This document shows positions 1 to 7,207 of a stretch of DNA of 64,000 nt, piece by piece. The position numbers and the translations under genes are program-made. Under the pieces are notes generated by a model that worked only from the letters and a program-made list of their open reading frames with translations, was not told where the DNA came from and made no database searches. This stretch comes from Streptomyces roseus. GTDB taxonomy: Bacteria > Actinomycetota > Actinomycetes > Streptomycetales > Streptomycetaceae. Numbering within the stretch: position 1 is the stretch's first letter; every line of letters begins with the position of its first letter. The stretch covers positions 794-64,793 of the forward strand of contig NZ_LFML01000122.1 in NCBI RefSeq assembly GCF_001044425.1. Direction: 5' to 3'.

Positions 1-172
1 GAGCGGCCTCGGCCTCGGTCACCGCGGCGGCCGGAGCGGCCTCGGCGGCGGTCCCACCGGGCGGGCCCGCCGGCCGCGACGCGGCGCGGCGGCGCCTGCG
101 CGGGGGCAGGTTGTCGCTCGGGCTGCCGCTGTCGGCGCCACCGGTGGTGTTGTTGGTTTCGTTGTCGAGCAT
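1..172 (-). CDS. rne: Ribonuclease E/G, N-terminal fragment (runs off the left edge)
   Basis: Only the first 57 codons are in the window. The reading frame starts with ATG and gives MLDNETNNT..., then an Arg-rich stretch (PPRRRRRAASRPAGPP), then an Ala/Glu-rich low-complexity segment. That is the usual start of streptomycete RNase E/G, which carries a long disordered Arg/Ala-rich arm before the S1 and catalytic domains. The enzyme cleaves single-stranded RNA 5' of AU-rich sites and matures rRNA. No catalytic residues are visible here. The gene lies downstream of the TIGR03936 gene on the same strand, as in S. coelicolor. The call rests on the N-terminal sequence and gene order. Confidence 0.8.
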   Translation of the reverse strand, partial: MLDNETNNTTGGADSGSPSDNLPPRRRRRAASRPAGPPGGTAAEAAPAAAVTEAEAA

Positions 173-405
173 GCGGGCGGTTCTCCCGTCACGCCCCCGG
201 GCGCCGCGGCTGACTTCCGGTCCGGCACGGTTCCGCGCGATCAGCGCGGTCCCGGCCTCCGGGGCGCGTTCGCCACACGGGAGCTGTAGTCCATGGCCGC
301 CGGTTCCGTACGTCTTGTCGTACGGCCTGGCGGAAGTCTTCAGGTCTGTGCGCGGCCCGACCCAGGTGGCTCCCGAGTGCCAGGGCTGCGCGACGACGAC
401 GATCC

Positions 406-1227
406 CTACGCGGCGGGACCTTCCGGCGCCTTCGCGTCGGCTGCTACGGCGGCCGTGGGTGGGGCGGCCGTGACAGCCTCGCGGTCGGGCGCGAGCGGGT
501 CGGTCACCGTGCCGGACTCCTCGTCGAAGAGCCCCTGCGCCAGCCTGGTCACCGCTGCGGGGACCGGCGGCGCCAGGTCGGCCACAGCTTGGAGACCGGA
601 CAGGACGTCGTCGGGTCGAACGGCAGGTGTCAGATGCCGAACAACCAGCCGCAGTATCGCACAAGCACTGTCCGGCGTCCTATCAGCCGGGGCGGGAACC
701 GTCTCGAGGCTCACCACGGCCCCGCGGGTGTCGAAGGTGCGCATGCCGTTCTTGGTGCGGCGCTGCACCTCCACCGCCTCGGCGGCGAGGAAGGCCTCGA
801 CCGCGCGCTGGGCGTCGGCGCCCTCCACACCCTCCAGCCGCAGCTCCCACACGGAGGCGGTCAGACGGTCGGCGAGCCCGGAGGTACGGGCCTCGACGGC
901 CTCGGTGATGTCGAGCCCGACCGGCATCGACTCGTCGAGCAGCTCGCGCAGCTTCTCGGGGTCGCGGGGCTCCGCGAGGGCGATCTCCAGGTACTCCGCC
1001 TCGCTGCCGGTCCCGGTCGGCGCGGCGTTCGCGTACGACACGCGGGGGTGCGGGGTGAAGCCGGCCGAGTACGCCATGGGCACCTCGGCGCGGCGCAGGG
1101 CGCGCTCGAACGCGCGCTGGAAGTCTCGGTGGCTGGTGAACCGGAGGCGGCCGCGCTTGGTGTAGCGCAGTCGGATGCGCTGCACCACCGGTGCGGGGGG
1201 CGGGCCTTCGGGCTGTCGCTTGCCCAG
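406..1227 (-). CDS. TIGR03936 family radical-SAM-associated protein, probable CTG start
   Basis: A 273-residue protein with the family signature near its start (RIRLRYTKRGRLRFTSHRD), followed by GFTPHP and the SYANAAPTGTGSEAEY region. The family always pairs with the TIGR03960 radical SAM protein, present here at 2372-4312. Its biochemical role is unknown. No ATG precedes the conserved N-terminus within a sensible distance. The best start is CTG at 1225-1227, with AAGGAG at 1236-1241 eight bases upstream, giving LGKRQPEG. A GTG pair about 30 bases further in (VVQRIRLRY) is the alternative but has no clear ribosome site. The C-terminal third is Ala/Pro-rich and poorly conserved. The family call is firm; the start is likely but unproven. 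Confidence 0.85.
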   Translation of the reverse strand: MGKRQPEGPPPAPVVQRIRLRYTKRGRLRFTSHRDFQRAFERALRRAEVPMAYSAGFTPHPRVSYANAAPTGTGSEAEYLEIALAEPRDPEKLRELLDESMPVGLDITEAVEARTSGLADRLTASVWELRLEGVEGADAQRAVEAFLAAEAVEVQRRTKNGMRTFDTRGAVVSLETVPAPADRTPDSACAILRLVVRHLTPAVRPDDVLSGLQAVADLAPPVPAAVTRLAQGLFDEESGTVTDPLAPDREAVTAAPPTAAVAADAKAPEGPAA

Positions 1228-1300
1228 TGGTTCTTCTCCTTGTGCGGGGCTCCGCGGCTCGCGCGTCGCCCTGAGGTCTGGTGAGCCGGCGCTCTCCGGC

Positions 1301-2275
1301 TCACCCTCGCTTGCGCCAGGAGATCTCGGGAGCGGCGGGCGTGTCGCCCACGGCTGTCGTACTACCCAGAGTACGCGCCCGCGACCTCGCCGGTTCCCGG
1401 CCGGGGCCCCCGAACAGGGCCCTTCGCACCTCGGCACGCACCTCGCGGACGGTGTTGCGGACGGTGCGCCACACATCCCGTACGACATGTCCGACCGGTG
1501 TCAGCACGTGCCGGTACACCTGCGCCGCCGGCCAGCCGACGAGCACCCACCCGAGCAGCCGGACTCCGCGCCAGACCGCGCGCACGATCCGCCCGGCGAC
1601 GTGCCAGGCCCAGACGAGCACCTGCCCGAGCGGCGCGAGCAGGTACCGGTACACCCCGAGCCCGACCGGCCGCAGGACGTACCGGTGGAACACGGCGCCC
1701 GTCCACGCCAGCGCCTGCCCGGCGGGGGTGAGCACGTACCGGTGGAGCACCGCGCCCACCCGGGCCAGTCCCCGTCCGACGGGGGTGAGCACGTACCGCC
1801 ACAGCCCGACCCAGGGCCAGACGAAGAGGGTCATGGCGAGCGCCCACAGCAGCCACGACACGCCCTTGGCCAGCGGAGCGAGCAGGTACCGCAGTCCGCC
1901 GCGCCCGACCCAGGCCAGAGCCCGGCCGAGCGGGCGCAGGAGGTACGCGTACAGGCCGCGGCCGACGGGCGCGAGCAGATGCGCGTGGAACGGCTGGAGC
2001 ACGTACCGCCACAGCCCCACCCAGGGCCACACGAACACCAGCTTGAGCAGCACGGTCAGCACCAGGCCGATTCCACGCAGCAGCGGCTCCAGCACGTACA
2101 CGGTGAGCGGCCCCAGCAGGTACCGGTGAACGGCCTGCCCGAACGCGACGAGCAGATCCCAAACCACCCGTACGGGCAGTACGACGATCAAGGCCACGAT
2201 CTTGACGGGCACCCGCACCACGCCCACGAGGCAGCCCTCGCCACCGTCCGGGACCTGCCGCTTGTCGAGTTCCAT
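1301..2275 (-). CDS. Hydrophobic repeat protein of unknown function
   Basis: About 324 residues. An N-terminal hydrophobic segment (VVRVPVKIVALIVVLPVRVV) is followed by about eleven copies of a short motif close to [HWY]RY[VL]LxP[VL]GxG, for example WRYVLTPVGRG, HRYVLTPAGQA and YRYLLAPLGQV. The block FVWPWVGLWRYVL occurs twice. The aromatic/Leu-Pro-Gly periodicity suggests short amphipathic or membrane-associated hairpins. The C-terminus becomes basic and ends WRKRG. It lies between the TIGR03960 and TIGR03936 genes on the same strand, overlapping neither. I do not recognise a named family. ATG at 2273-2275 was chosen; a TTG six codons earlier is possible. Codon usage fits a real gene. Confidence 0.65.
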   Translation of the reverse strand: MELDKRQVPDGGEGCLVGVVRVPVKIVALIVVLPVRVVWDLLVAFGQAVHRYLLGPLTVYVLEPLLRGIGLVLTVLLKLVFVWPWVGLWRYVLQPFHAHLLAPVGRGLYAYLLRPLGRALAWVGRGGLRYLLAPLAKGVSWLLWALAMTLFVWPWVGLWRYVLTPVGRGLARVGAVLHRYVLTPAGQALAWTGAVFHRYVLRPVGLGVYRYLLAPLGQVLVWAWHVAGRIVRAVWRGVRLLGWVLVGWPAAQVYRHVLTPVGHVVRDVWRTVRNTVREVRAEVRRALFGGPGREPARSRARTLGSTTAVGDTPAAPEISWRKRG

Positions 2276-2328
2276 ACCCGTAAGGACACCCAAAACCCCC
2301 CGGCCGTTGCGGCTCCGGCCTGTGGAAA

Positions 2329-2366
2329 CACGGATGTCCCCCGCCTTCCGACGGGGGACATCCGTG
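2329..2366 (-). terminator. Perfect 15-bp stem downstream of the TIGR03960 gene
   Basis: The arms CACGGATGTCCCCCG (2329-2343) and its exact reverse complement (2352-2366) enclose an 8-base loop. The hairpin begins about 6 bases beyond the stop codon of the minus-strand gene 2372-4312 and lies before the next gene. There is no marked U-tract, as is common in Streptomyces. Confidence 0.8.
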
Positions 2367-2371
2367 TGGTG

Positions 2372-4312
2372 TCACGCGCTCTTCGGGCCGCCGCCCACGA
2401 CGCTCAGCGGGAGCAGCTTCTGGCCCGTCGGGCCGATCTGGATGTGGGTGTCCATCTGCGGGCAGACGCCGCAGTCGAAGCACGGGGTCCAGCGGCAGTC
2501 CTCGACCTCGGTCTCGTCGAGGGCGTCCTGCCAGTCCTCCCAGAGCCAGTCCTTGTCGAGACCGGAGTCCAGGTGGTCCCAGGGCAGGACCTCCTCGTAG
2601 GTGCGCTCGCGGGTCGTGTACCAGGCCACGTCCACGCCGTAGGCCGGCAGCGTCTTCTCCGCGGCCTGCATCCAGCGGTCGTACGAGAAGTGCTCGCGCC
2701 AGCCGTCGAAGCGGCCGCCCGACTCGTACACGGCGCGGATGACGTCGCCGATGCGGCGGTCACCGCGCGAGAGGAGGCCCTCGACGATGCCCGGCTTGCC
2801 GTCGTGGTAGCGGAAGCCGATGGAGCGGCCGTACTTCTTGTCGGCGCGGATCTTGTCGCGGAGCTTGCCCAGGCGGGCGTCCGTCTCCTCGGCCGACAGC
2901 TGCGGCGCCCACTGGAAGGGTGTGTGCGGCTTCGGCACGAAACCGCCGATCGACACCGTGCAGCGGATGTCGTTCTGGCCGGAGACCTCGCGGCCCTTGG
3001 CGATGACGTTGACCGCCATGTCGCCGATCTGGAGCACGTCCTCGTCGGTCTCGGTCGGCAGGCCGCACATGAAGTACAGCTTCACCTGGCGCCAGCCGTT
3101 GCCGTAGGCGGTGGCGACGGTGCGGATCAGGTCCTCTTCCGAGACCATCTTGTTGATGACCTTGCGCATGCGCTCGGAGCCGCCCTCGGGGGCGAAGGTC
3201 AGGCCGGAGCGGCGCCCGTTGCGGGTCAGCTCGTTCGCCAGGTCCACGTTGAACGCGTCCACGCGGGTCGACGGGAGGGACAGGCCCACCTTGTCGTCGG
3301 TGTAGCGGTCCGCGAGGCCCTTGGCGATGTCGGCGATCTCGGAGTGGTCCGCGGAGGACAGCGAGAGGAGGCCGACCTCCTCGAAGCCGGTCGCCTTGAG
3401 GCCCTTCTCGACCATCTCGCCGATGCCGGTGATGCTTCGCTCCCGCACGGGGCGCGTGATCATGCCGGCCTGGCAGAAACGGCAGCCGCGGGTGCAGCCG
3501 CGGAAGATCTCGACGGACATCCGCTCGTGGACGGTCTCGGCGAGCGGGACCAGCGGCTGCTTCGGGTAGGGCCACTCGTCGAGGTCCATGACCGTGTGCT
3601 TGGACACGCGGTACGGGACGCCCGACTTGTTCGGCGCGACGCGCGCGATGCGGCCGTCGGGCAGGTAGTCGACGTCGTAGAAGCCCGGCACGTAGACCTG
3701 GCCGGTCTTGGCCAGGCGGAAGAGGACCTCTTCGCGCCCGCCCGGACGGCCCTCGGCCTTCCACGTGCGGATGATCTCGGTCATGTCGAGGACGGCCTGC
3801 TCGCCGTCGCCGATGACCGCGCAGTCGATGAACTCCGCGATCGGCTCGGGGTTGAAGGCCGCGTGGCCGCCCGCGAGGACGATGGGGTGGTCGACCGTAC
3901 GGTTCCTGGCCTCCAGCGGGATGCCCGCCAGGTCCAGGGCCGTCAGCATGTTCGTGTAGCCCAGCTCCGTGGAGAACGACAGGCCGAACACGTCGAAGGC
4001 GCCCACGGGGCGGTGGCTGTCCACGGTGAACTGCGGCACCTTGTGCTCGCGCATCAGTTCTTCGAGGTCCGGCCACACGCTGTAGGTGCGCTCCGCGAGC
4101 ACGCCCTCGCGCTCGTTCAGCACCTCGTACAGGATCATGACGCCCTGGTTGGGCAGCCCGACCTCGTACGCGTCCGGGTACATGAGCGCCCAGCGGACGT
4201 CGCAGGATTCCCACGGCTTGACGGTGGAGTTGAGTTCACCGCCTACGTACTGGATGGGCTTCTGCACATGCGGGAGCAGAGCTTCGAGCTGTGGGAAGAC
4301 CGACTCGGACAT
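2372..4312 (-). CDS. TIGR03960 family B12-binding/radical SAM protein
   Basis: A 646-residue protein with an N-terminal cobalamin-binding-like region (MYPDAYEVGLPNQGVMILYEVLN) and a radical SAM core with RGCTRGCRFCQAG, where CxxxCxxC binds the 4Fe-4S cluster. The C-terminus has the Cys-rich family motif CFDCGVCPQMDTHIQIGPTG. These proteins are universal companions of TIGR03936; the substrate is not known to me, though tRNA or cofactor modification has been suggested for relatives. Length is normal. ATG (MSESVFPQL) was chosen because the 44 codons upstream are Arg/Gly-rich and unlike the family. It sits upstream of the repeat protein and is separated from it by a strong hairpin. Confidence 0.9.
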   Translation of the reverse strand: MSESVFPQLEALLPHVQKPIQYVGGELNSTVKPWESCDVRWALMYPDAYEVGLPNQGVMILYEVLNEREGVLAERTYSVWPDLEELMREHKVPQFTVDSHRPVGAFDVFGLSFSTELGYTNMLTALDLAGIPLEARNRTVDHPIVLAGGHAAFNPEPIAEFIDCAVIGDGEQAVLDMTEIIRTWKAEGRPGGREEVLFRLAKTGQVYVPGFYDVDYLPDGRIARVAPNKSGVPYRVSKHTVMDLDEWPYPKQPLVPLAETVHERMSVEIFRGCTRGCRFCQAGMITRPVRERSITGIGEMVEKGLKATGFEEVGLLSLSSADHSEIADIAKGLADRYTDDKVGLSLPSTRVDAFNVDLANELTRNGRRSGLTFAPEGGSERMRKVINKMVSEEDLIRTVATAYGNGWRQVKLYFMCGLPTETDEDVLQIGDMAVNVIAKGREVSGQNDIRCTVSIGGFVPKPHTPFQWAPQLSAEETDARLGKLRDKIRADKKYGRSIGFRYHDGKPGIVEGLLSRGDRRIGDVIRAVYESGGRFDGWREHFSYDRWMQAAEKTLPAYGVDVAWYTTRERTYEEVLPWDHLDSGLDKDWLWEDWQDALDETEVEDCRWTPCFDCGVCPQMDTHIQIGPTGQKLLPLSVVGGGPKSA

Positions 4313-4395
4313 CACGCGACTTTCGTGAAGCGGGCAGGGGGCGACTCTCAAGCGTAACCCGAGGCGCAGCCGCCCCCTGCCGCCGTGATCGGCGC

Positions 4396-5919
4396 CTAGC
4401 CGCCCAGCTCCGCCCGGAGCGCGGGGTCGGCGGCTTGTGCCCATACGTCCACCAGCTCCTGCTCATCCCGTGCGGCCAGGGCCTCCTCGCGGGCGTAGAG
4501 CACGCCCCAGGTGAATGCGGACTCGCCCGCTCCGGCCGCTTGCGCGCCGAGGCCGCGCAGGGCTTCGCGGGCGACGACGCTGTCCTGGTGGTCGCCGAGC
4601 AGGCTCTGGACCGATTTCACGGCCTTGGCCAGGTGTTTCGCCGGCTTTCCGAGCTCGGGTACGGCCGCTTCCGCCGCATAGCGGGCGCGTTTGGCGGCTT
4701 TGCGGGCCTCGTGGAGGGCGAGGTCGCGCTCCACGCCCGGGTCCAGGTCGAGTGCGCCGGCGACCCGCTTGGCGAGCCGCTCGTGGTCCTTGAGTACGGC
4801 CTTGGGCACGGGCCGGGCGGCCGGCTCGGCGGCGCGCGGGAGCAGGGGCGGCTCGGCCAGCAGCGCGTCGAGGGCGTCGAGCAGGGCCGTGTACCGCTTG
4901 GCGTCGAGGGCGGCGACGGCCCGCCGCCGGGTTCCCGCGCGGCGCGCGTTGTTCCACGTCCGCAGGCGGCCGCGGACCGGGCCGACCACGAGGGCGCGGG
5001 GGAGCTCGGTGAGGTGGGTCTGGATGCGGTCGTAGAGGACTTCCTGGTCCCGGTCGAGGCCGAGTTCGGCGGCGAGCCAGCGCAGTTCCTCGCCGAGCGG
5101 ATCGGTGACGGCGCGGTCCAGGATCTTGCGGTACGTCTTGAAGGCGCTGCGCGCCCGGCGGCAGGCGACCCGCATCTGGTGGACGGAGTCGGGCAGGTTG
5201 CGGCGGACGGCCGGGTCCTGGGCGACGAGGGTGTCGCGCTGTTCGCGCAGGTACGAGAGGACCAGCGCGCCCGCGGTGCCCTCCTCGGCGGCGGGGCGGG
5301 GCCGGGCCGGCGGCTCGGTGCCCGTCTCGGCGAGGGCCCGGGCCAGCTTCGACGGGGCGTCGCAGACCTTGAGCCCGGCCTTGCGGAACCTCTTCTCGAC
5401 GGCGTCGAGGAGCGCCGGGTCGGCGCCGTCGGCGAGCTCCACCTCGACCTCGGTCCAGGAAACGGCGGCCTCGTCCCGTTCGGCGCGGACGGCGTCGGTG
5501 GAGAGCTCCGCGAGGAGCATGCCCTCGGCGTCGAGGAGGTGGCTCACGCGGCGCGAGGAGACCAGGCGGACCTGGGGTTCCAGGGCGGCGTCCCGGACCC
5601 GGGAGCGGACCAGGGCCGCGAGGGCGCGCGGGACGGTGTCGGCGAGGGGGGCGCCGATCTCGTCACGGACGCCCGGGGCGACGGGCAGTTTGAGGTGCCA
5701 GCCGGCGTCCGCGCCGCCGGTGCGCCGCCGCAGGGTGAGGCCGTCGGCGGCGAGTCGCTGGTCGGGGGTGTCGTAGTAGACCGCGTCGAGGTCGACGGTG
5801 CCCTGGTCGGCGACGGACGCGATCGCGTCCGTGCCGGTCAGGTCCGGGATTCCGCGGCGCGCGGCCTTGTCCGTCGTGAACTCGAATTTGCGCTCGATCT
5901 CGCGTTTCGTGTCCGCCAT
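4396..5919 (-). CDS. CYTH and CHAD domain-containing protein
   Basis: A 507-residue, two-domain protein. The N-terminal CYTH domain has the EIERKF signature (residues 7-12) and the alternating charged strands of the triphosphate tunnel fold (LKLPV, WTEVEVEL). The C-terminal CHAD domain starts at about residue 230 and has HQMRVACRRARSAFKTYR and later HEARKAAKRARY, the conserved His/Arg/Lys helices that bind polyphosphate. CYTH enzymes hydrolyse inorganic triphosphate, and CHAD directs proteins to polyphosphate granules, so a role in (tri)polyphosphate handling is inferred. It lies in the same direction as the mre operon, about 80 bases after rodA. Confidence 0.92.
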   Translation of the reverse strand: MADTKREIERKFEFTTDKAARRGIPDLTGTDAIASVADQGTVDLDAVYYDTPDQRLAADGLTLRRRTGGADAGWHLKLPVAPGVRDEIGAPLADTVPRALAALVRSRVRDAALEPQVRLVSSRRVSHLLDAEGMLLAELSTDAVRAERDEAAVSWTEVEVELADGADPALLDAVEKRFRKAGLKVCDAPSKLARALAETGTEPPARPRPAAEEGTAGALVLSYLREQRDTLVAQDPAVRRNLPDSVHQMRVACRRARSAFKTYRKILDRAVTDPLGEELRWLAAELGLDRDQEVLYDRIQTHLTELPRALVVGPVRGRLRTWNNARRAGTRRRAVAALDAKRYTALLDALDALLAEPPLLPRAAEPAARPVPKAVLKDHERLAKRVAGALDLDPGVERDLALHEARKAAKRARYAAEAAVPELGKPAKHLAKAVKSVQSLLGDHQDSVVAREALRGLGAQAAGAGESAFTWGVLYAREEALAARDEQELVDVWAQAADPALRAELGG

Positions 5920-6000
5920 GCATCGAACTTAATCCTGAACGGATCACGACGGCAGGGTGAACGGGGGATCCGCGGCCGAACCGGCCGAAGATCGGCCCCG

Positions 6001-7200
6001 CTAGGCCGACATCGGCCGTTGCACCCGGATCGACTGGAGTAGCCCGACCGCCACCCAGACGGCGAACATGGACGAGCCTCCGTAGGAGACGAACGGCAGT
6101 GGGAGGCCGGCCACCGGCATGATCCCGAGGGTCATCCCGATGTTCTCGAAGGCCTGGAAGGCGAACCAGGCGATGATGCCTGCGCACACGATCGTCCCGT
6201 ACAGCTCGGTGGTCTCGCGGGCGATCATGCAGGCCCGCCAGAGGATGATGCCGAGCAGGACCAGGATGAGCCCGGCGCCGAGGAAGCCGAGCTCCTCCCC
6301 CGCCACCGTGAAGACGAAGTCGGTCTGCTGTTCGGGCACGAACTGGCCGGTGGTCTGCGAGCCCTTGAAGAGCCCGGAGCCGGTCAGCCCGCCCGAGCCG
6401 ATCGCGATGCGGGCCTGGTTGGTGTTGTAGCCGACGCCGGCGGGGTCCAGTTCGGGGTTGGCGAAGGCCGCGAAGCGGTTGATCTGGTACTCGTCGAGCA
6501 CGCCGAGCTGCCAGATCAGGACGGCCCCGGCCGCGCCGGATCCCATCAGGCCGACCACCCAGCGGTTGGAGGCGCCGGAGGCGAGCAGCACGCCGAGCAC
6601 GATGACGACCATGACCATGACGGAGCCGAGGTCGGGCATCAGCATGACGATGCCCATCGGCGCGGCGGCCAGGCACAGCGCCTTGACGACGGTGCGGTGG
6701 TCCGGGTGGACGAGGTCACCCGCGTCCACCCGGGTGGCCAGCAGCATGGCCATGACCAGGATGATCGTGATCTTGACGAACTCGGAGGGCTGGAGCGAGA
6801 AGCCGCCGCCGATCACGATCCACGCGTGGGCGCCGTTGATGGTGGCGCCGAGCGGGGTGAGCACGGCGAGGATCAGCACCAGGGAGAGCCCGTACAGGAT
6901 CGGGACGGCGCCGCGCAGGGTGCGGTGGCCGAGCCAGACGGTGCCGATCATCAGCACGAGGCCGATGCCGGTGTTCAGGGCGTGCCGGATGAGGAAGTAG
7001 TACGGGTCGCCCTGGTTGAGCTGGGTGCGGTTGCGGGTCGCCGACCACACCAGCAGGGCGCCGATGAAGGACAGGGCGAGCGCCGAGAGGAGTATCGGCC
7101 AGTCGAGCCGGCGCAGCACGGAGTCGCGCGAGGTCAGCTTGGCCATCGTGCCGCGCTCGGGCGCGTACCGGGATACGGAGAACTTGTTCGCGGTCTGCAT
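6001..7200 (-). CDS. rodA: RodA, SEDS-family peptidoglycan glycosyltransferase
   Basis: A 399-residue polytopic membrane protein of the FtsW/RodA/SpoVE family with about ten hydrophobic segments, the first at DWPILLSALALSFIGALLVW. Family landmarks are GAHAWIVIGGGFSLQPSEFVKI and the C-terminal PFVSYGGSSMFAVWVAVGLL. SEDS proteins polymerise lipid II glycan together with a class B PBP. Here the partner gene lies immediately upstream, its stop only 7 bases from this start, so the two are almost certainly co-translated. In Streptomyces the complex works with MreBCD in spore-wall synthesis. The start is at MQTANKFSV; an internal ATG (MAKLTSRDS) 18 codons later is the alternative. Confidence 0.93.
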   Translation of the reverse strand: MQTANKFSVSRYAPERGTMAKLTSRDSVLRRLDWPILLSALALSFIGALLVWSATRNRTQLNQGDPYYFLIRHALNTGIGLVLMIGTVWLGHRTLRGAVPILYGLSLVLILAVLTPLGATINGAHAWIVIGGGFSLQPSEFVKITIILVMAMLLATRVDAGDLVHPDHRTVVKALCLAAAPMGIVMLMPDLGSVMVMVVIVLGVLLASGASNRWVVGLMGSGAAGAVLIWQLGVLDEYQINRFAAFANPELDPAGVGYNTNQARIAIGSGGLTGSGLFKGSQTTGQFVPEQQTDFVFTVAGEELGFLGAGLILVLLGIILWRACMIARETTELYGTIVCAGIIAWFAFQAFENIGMTLGIMPVAGLPLPFVSYGGSSMFAVWVAVGLLQSIRVQRPMSA

Positions 7201-7207
7201 CGGGGTC

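Noticed and set aside
1175..4357. Long plus-strand open frame of over 1000 codons
   Set aside because: It is the GC-rich mirror of the radical SAM genes on the minus strand; the product is His/Arg/Pro-rich low complexity with no ribosome site.
5983..5997. Small hairpin after rodA
   Set aside because: The stem is only six base pairs in a very GC-rich sequence; too weak to call a terminator.
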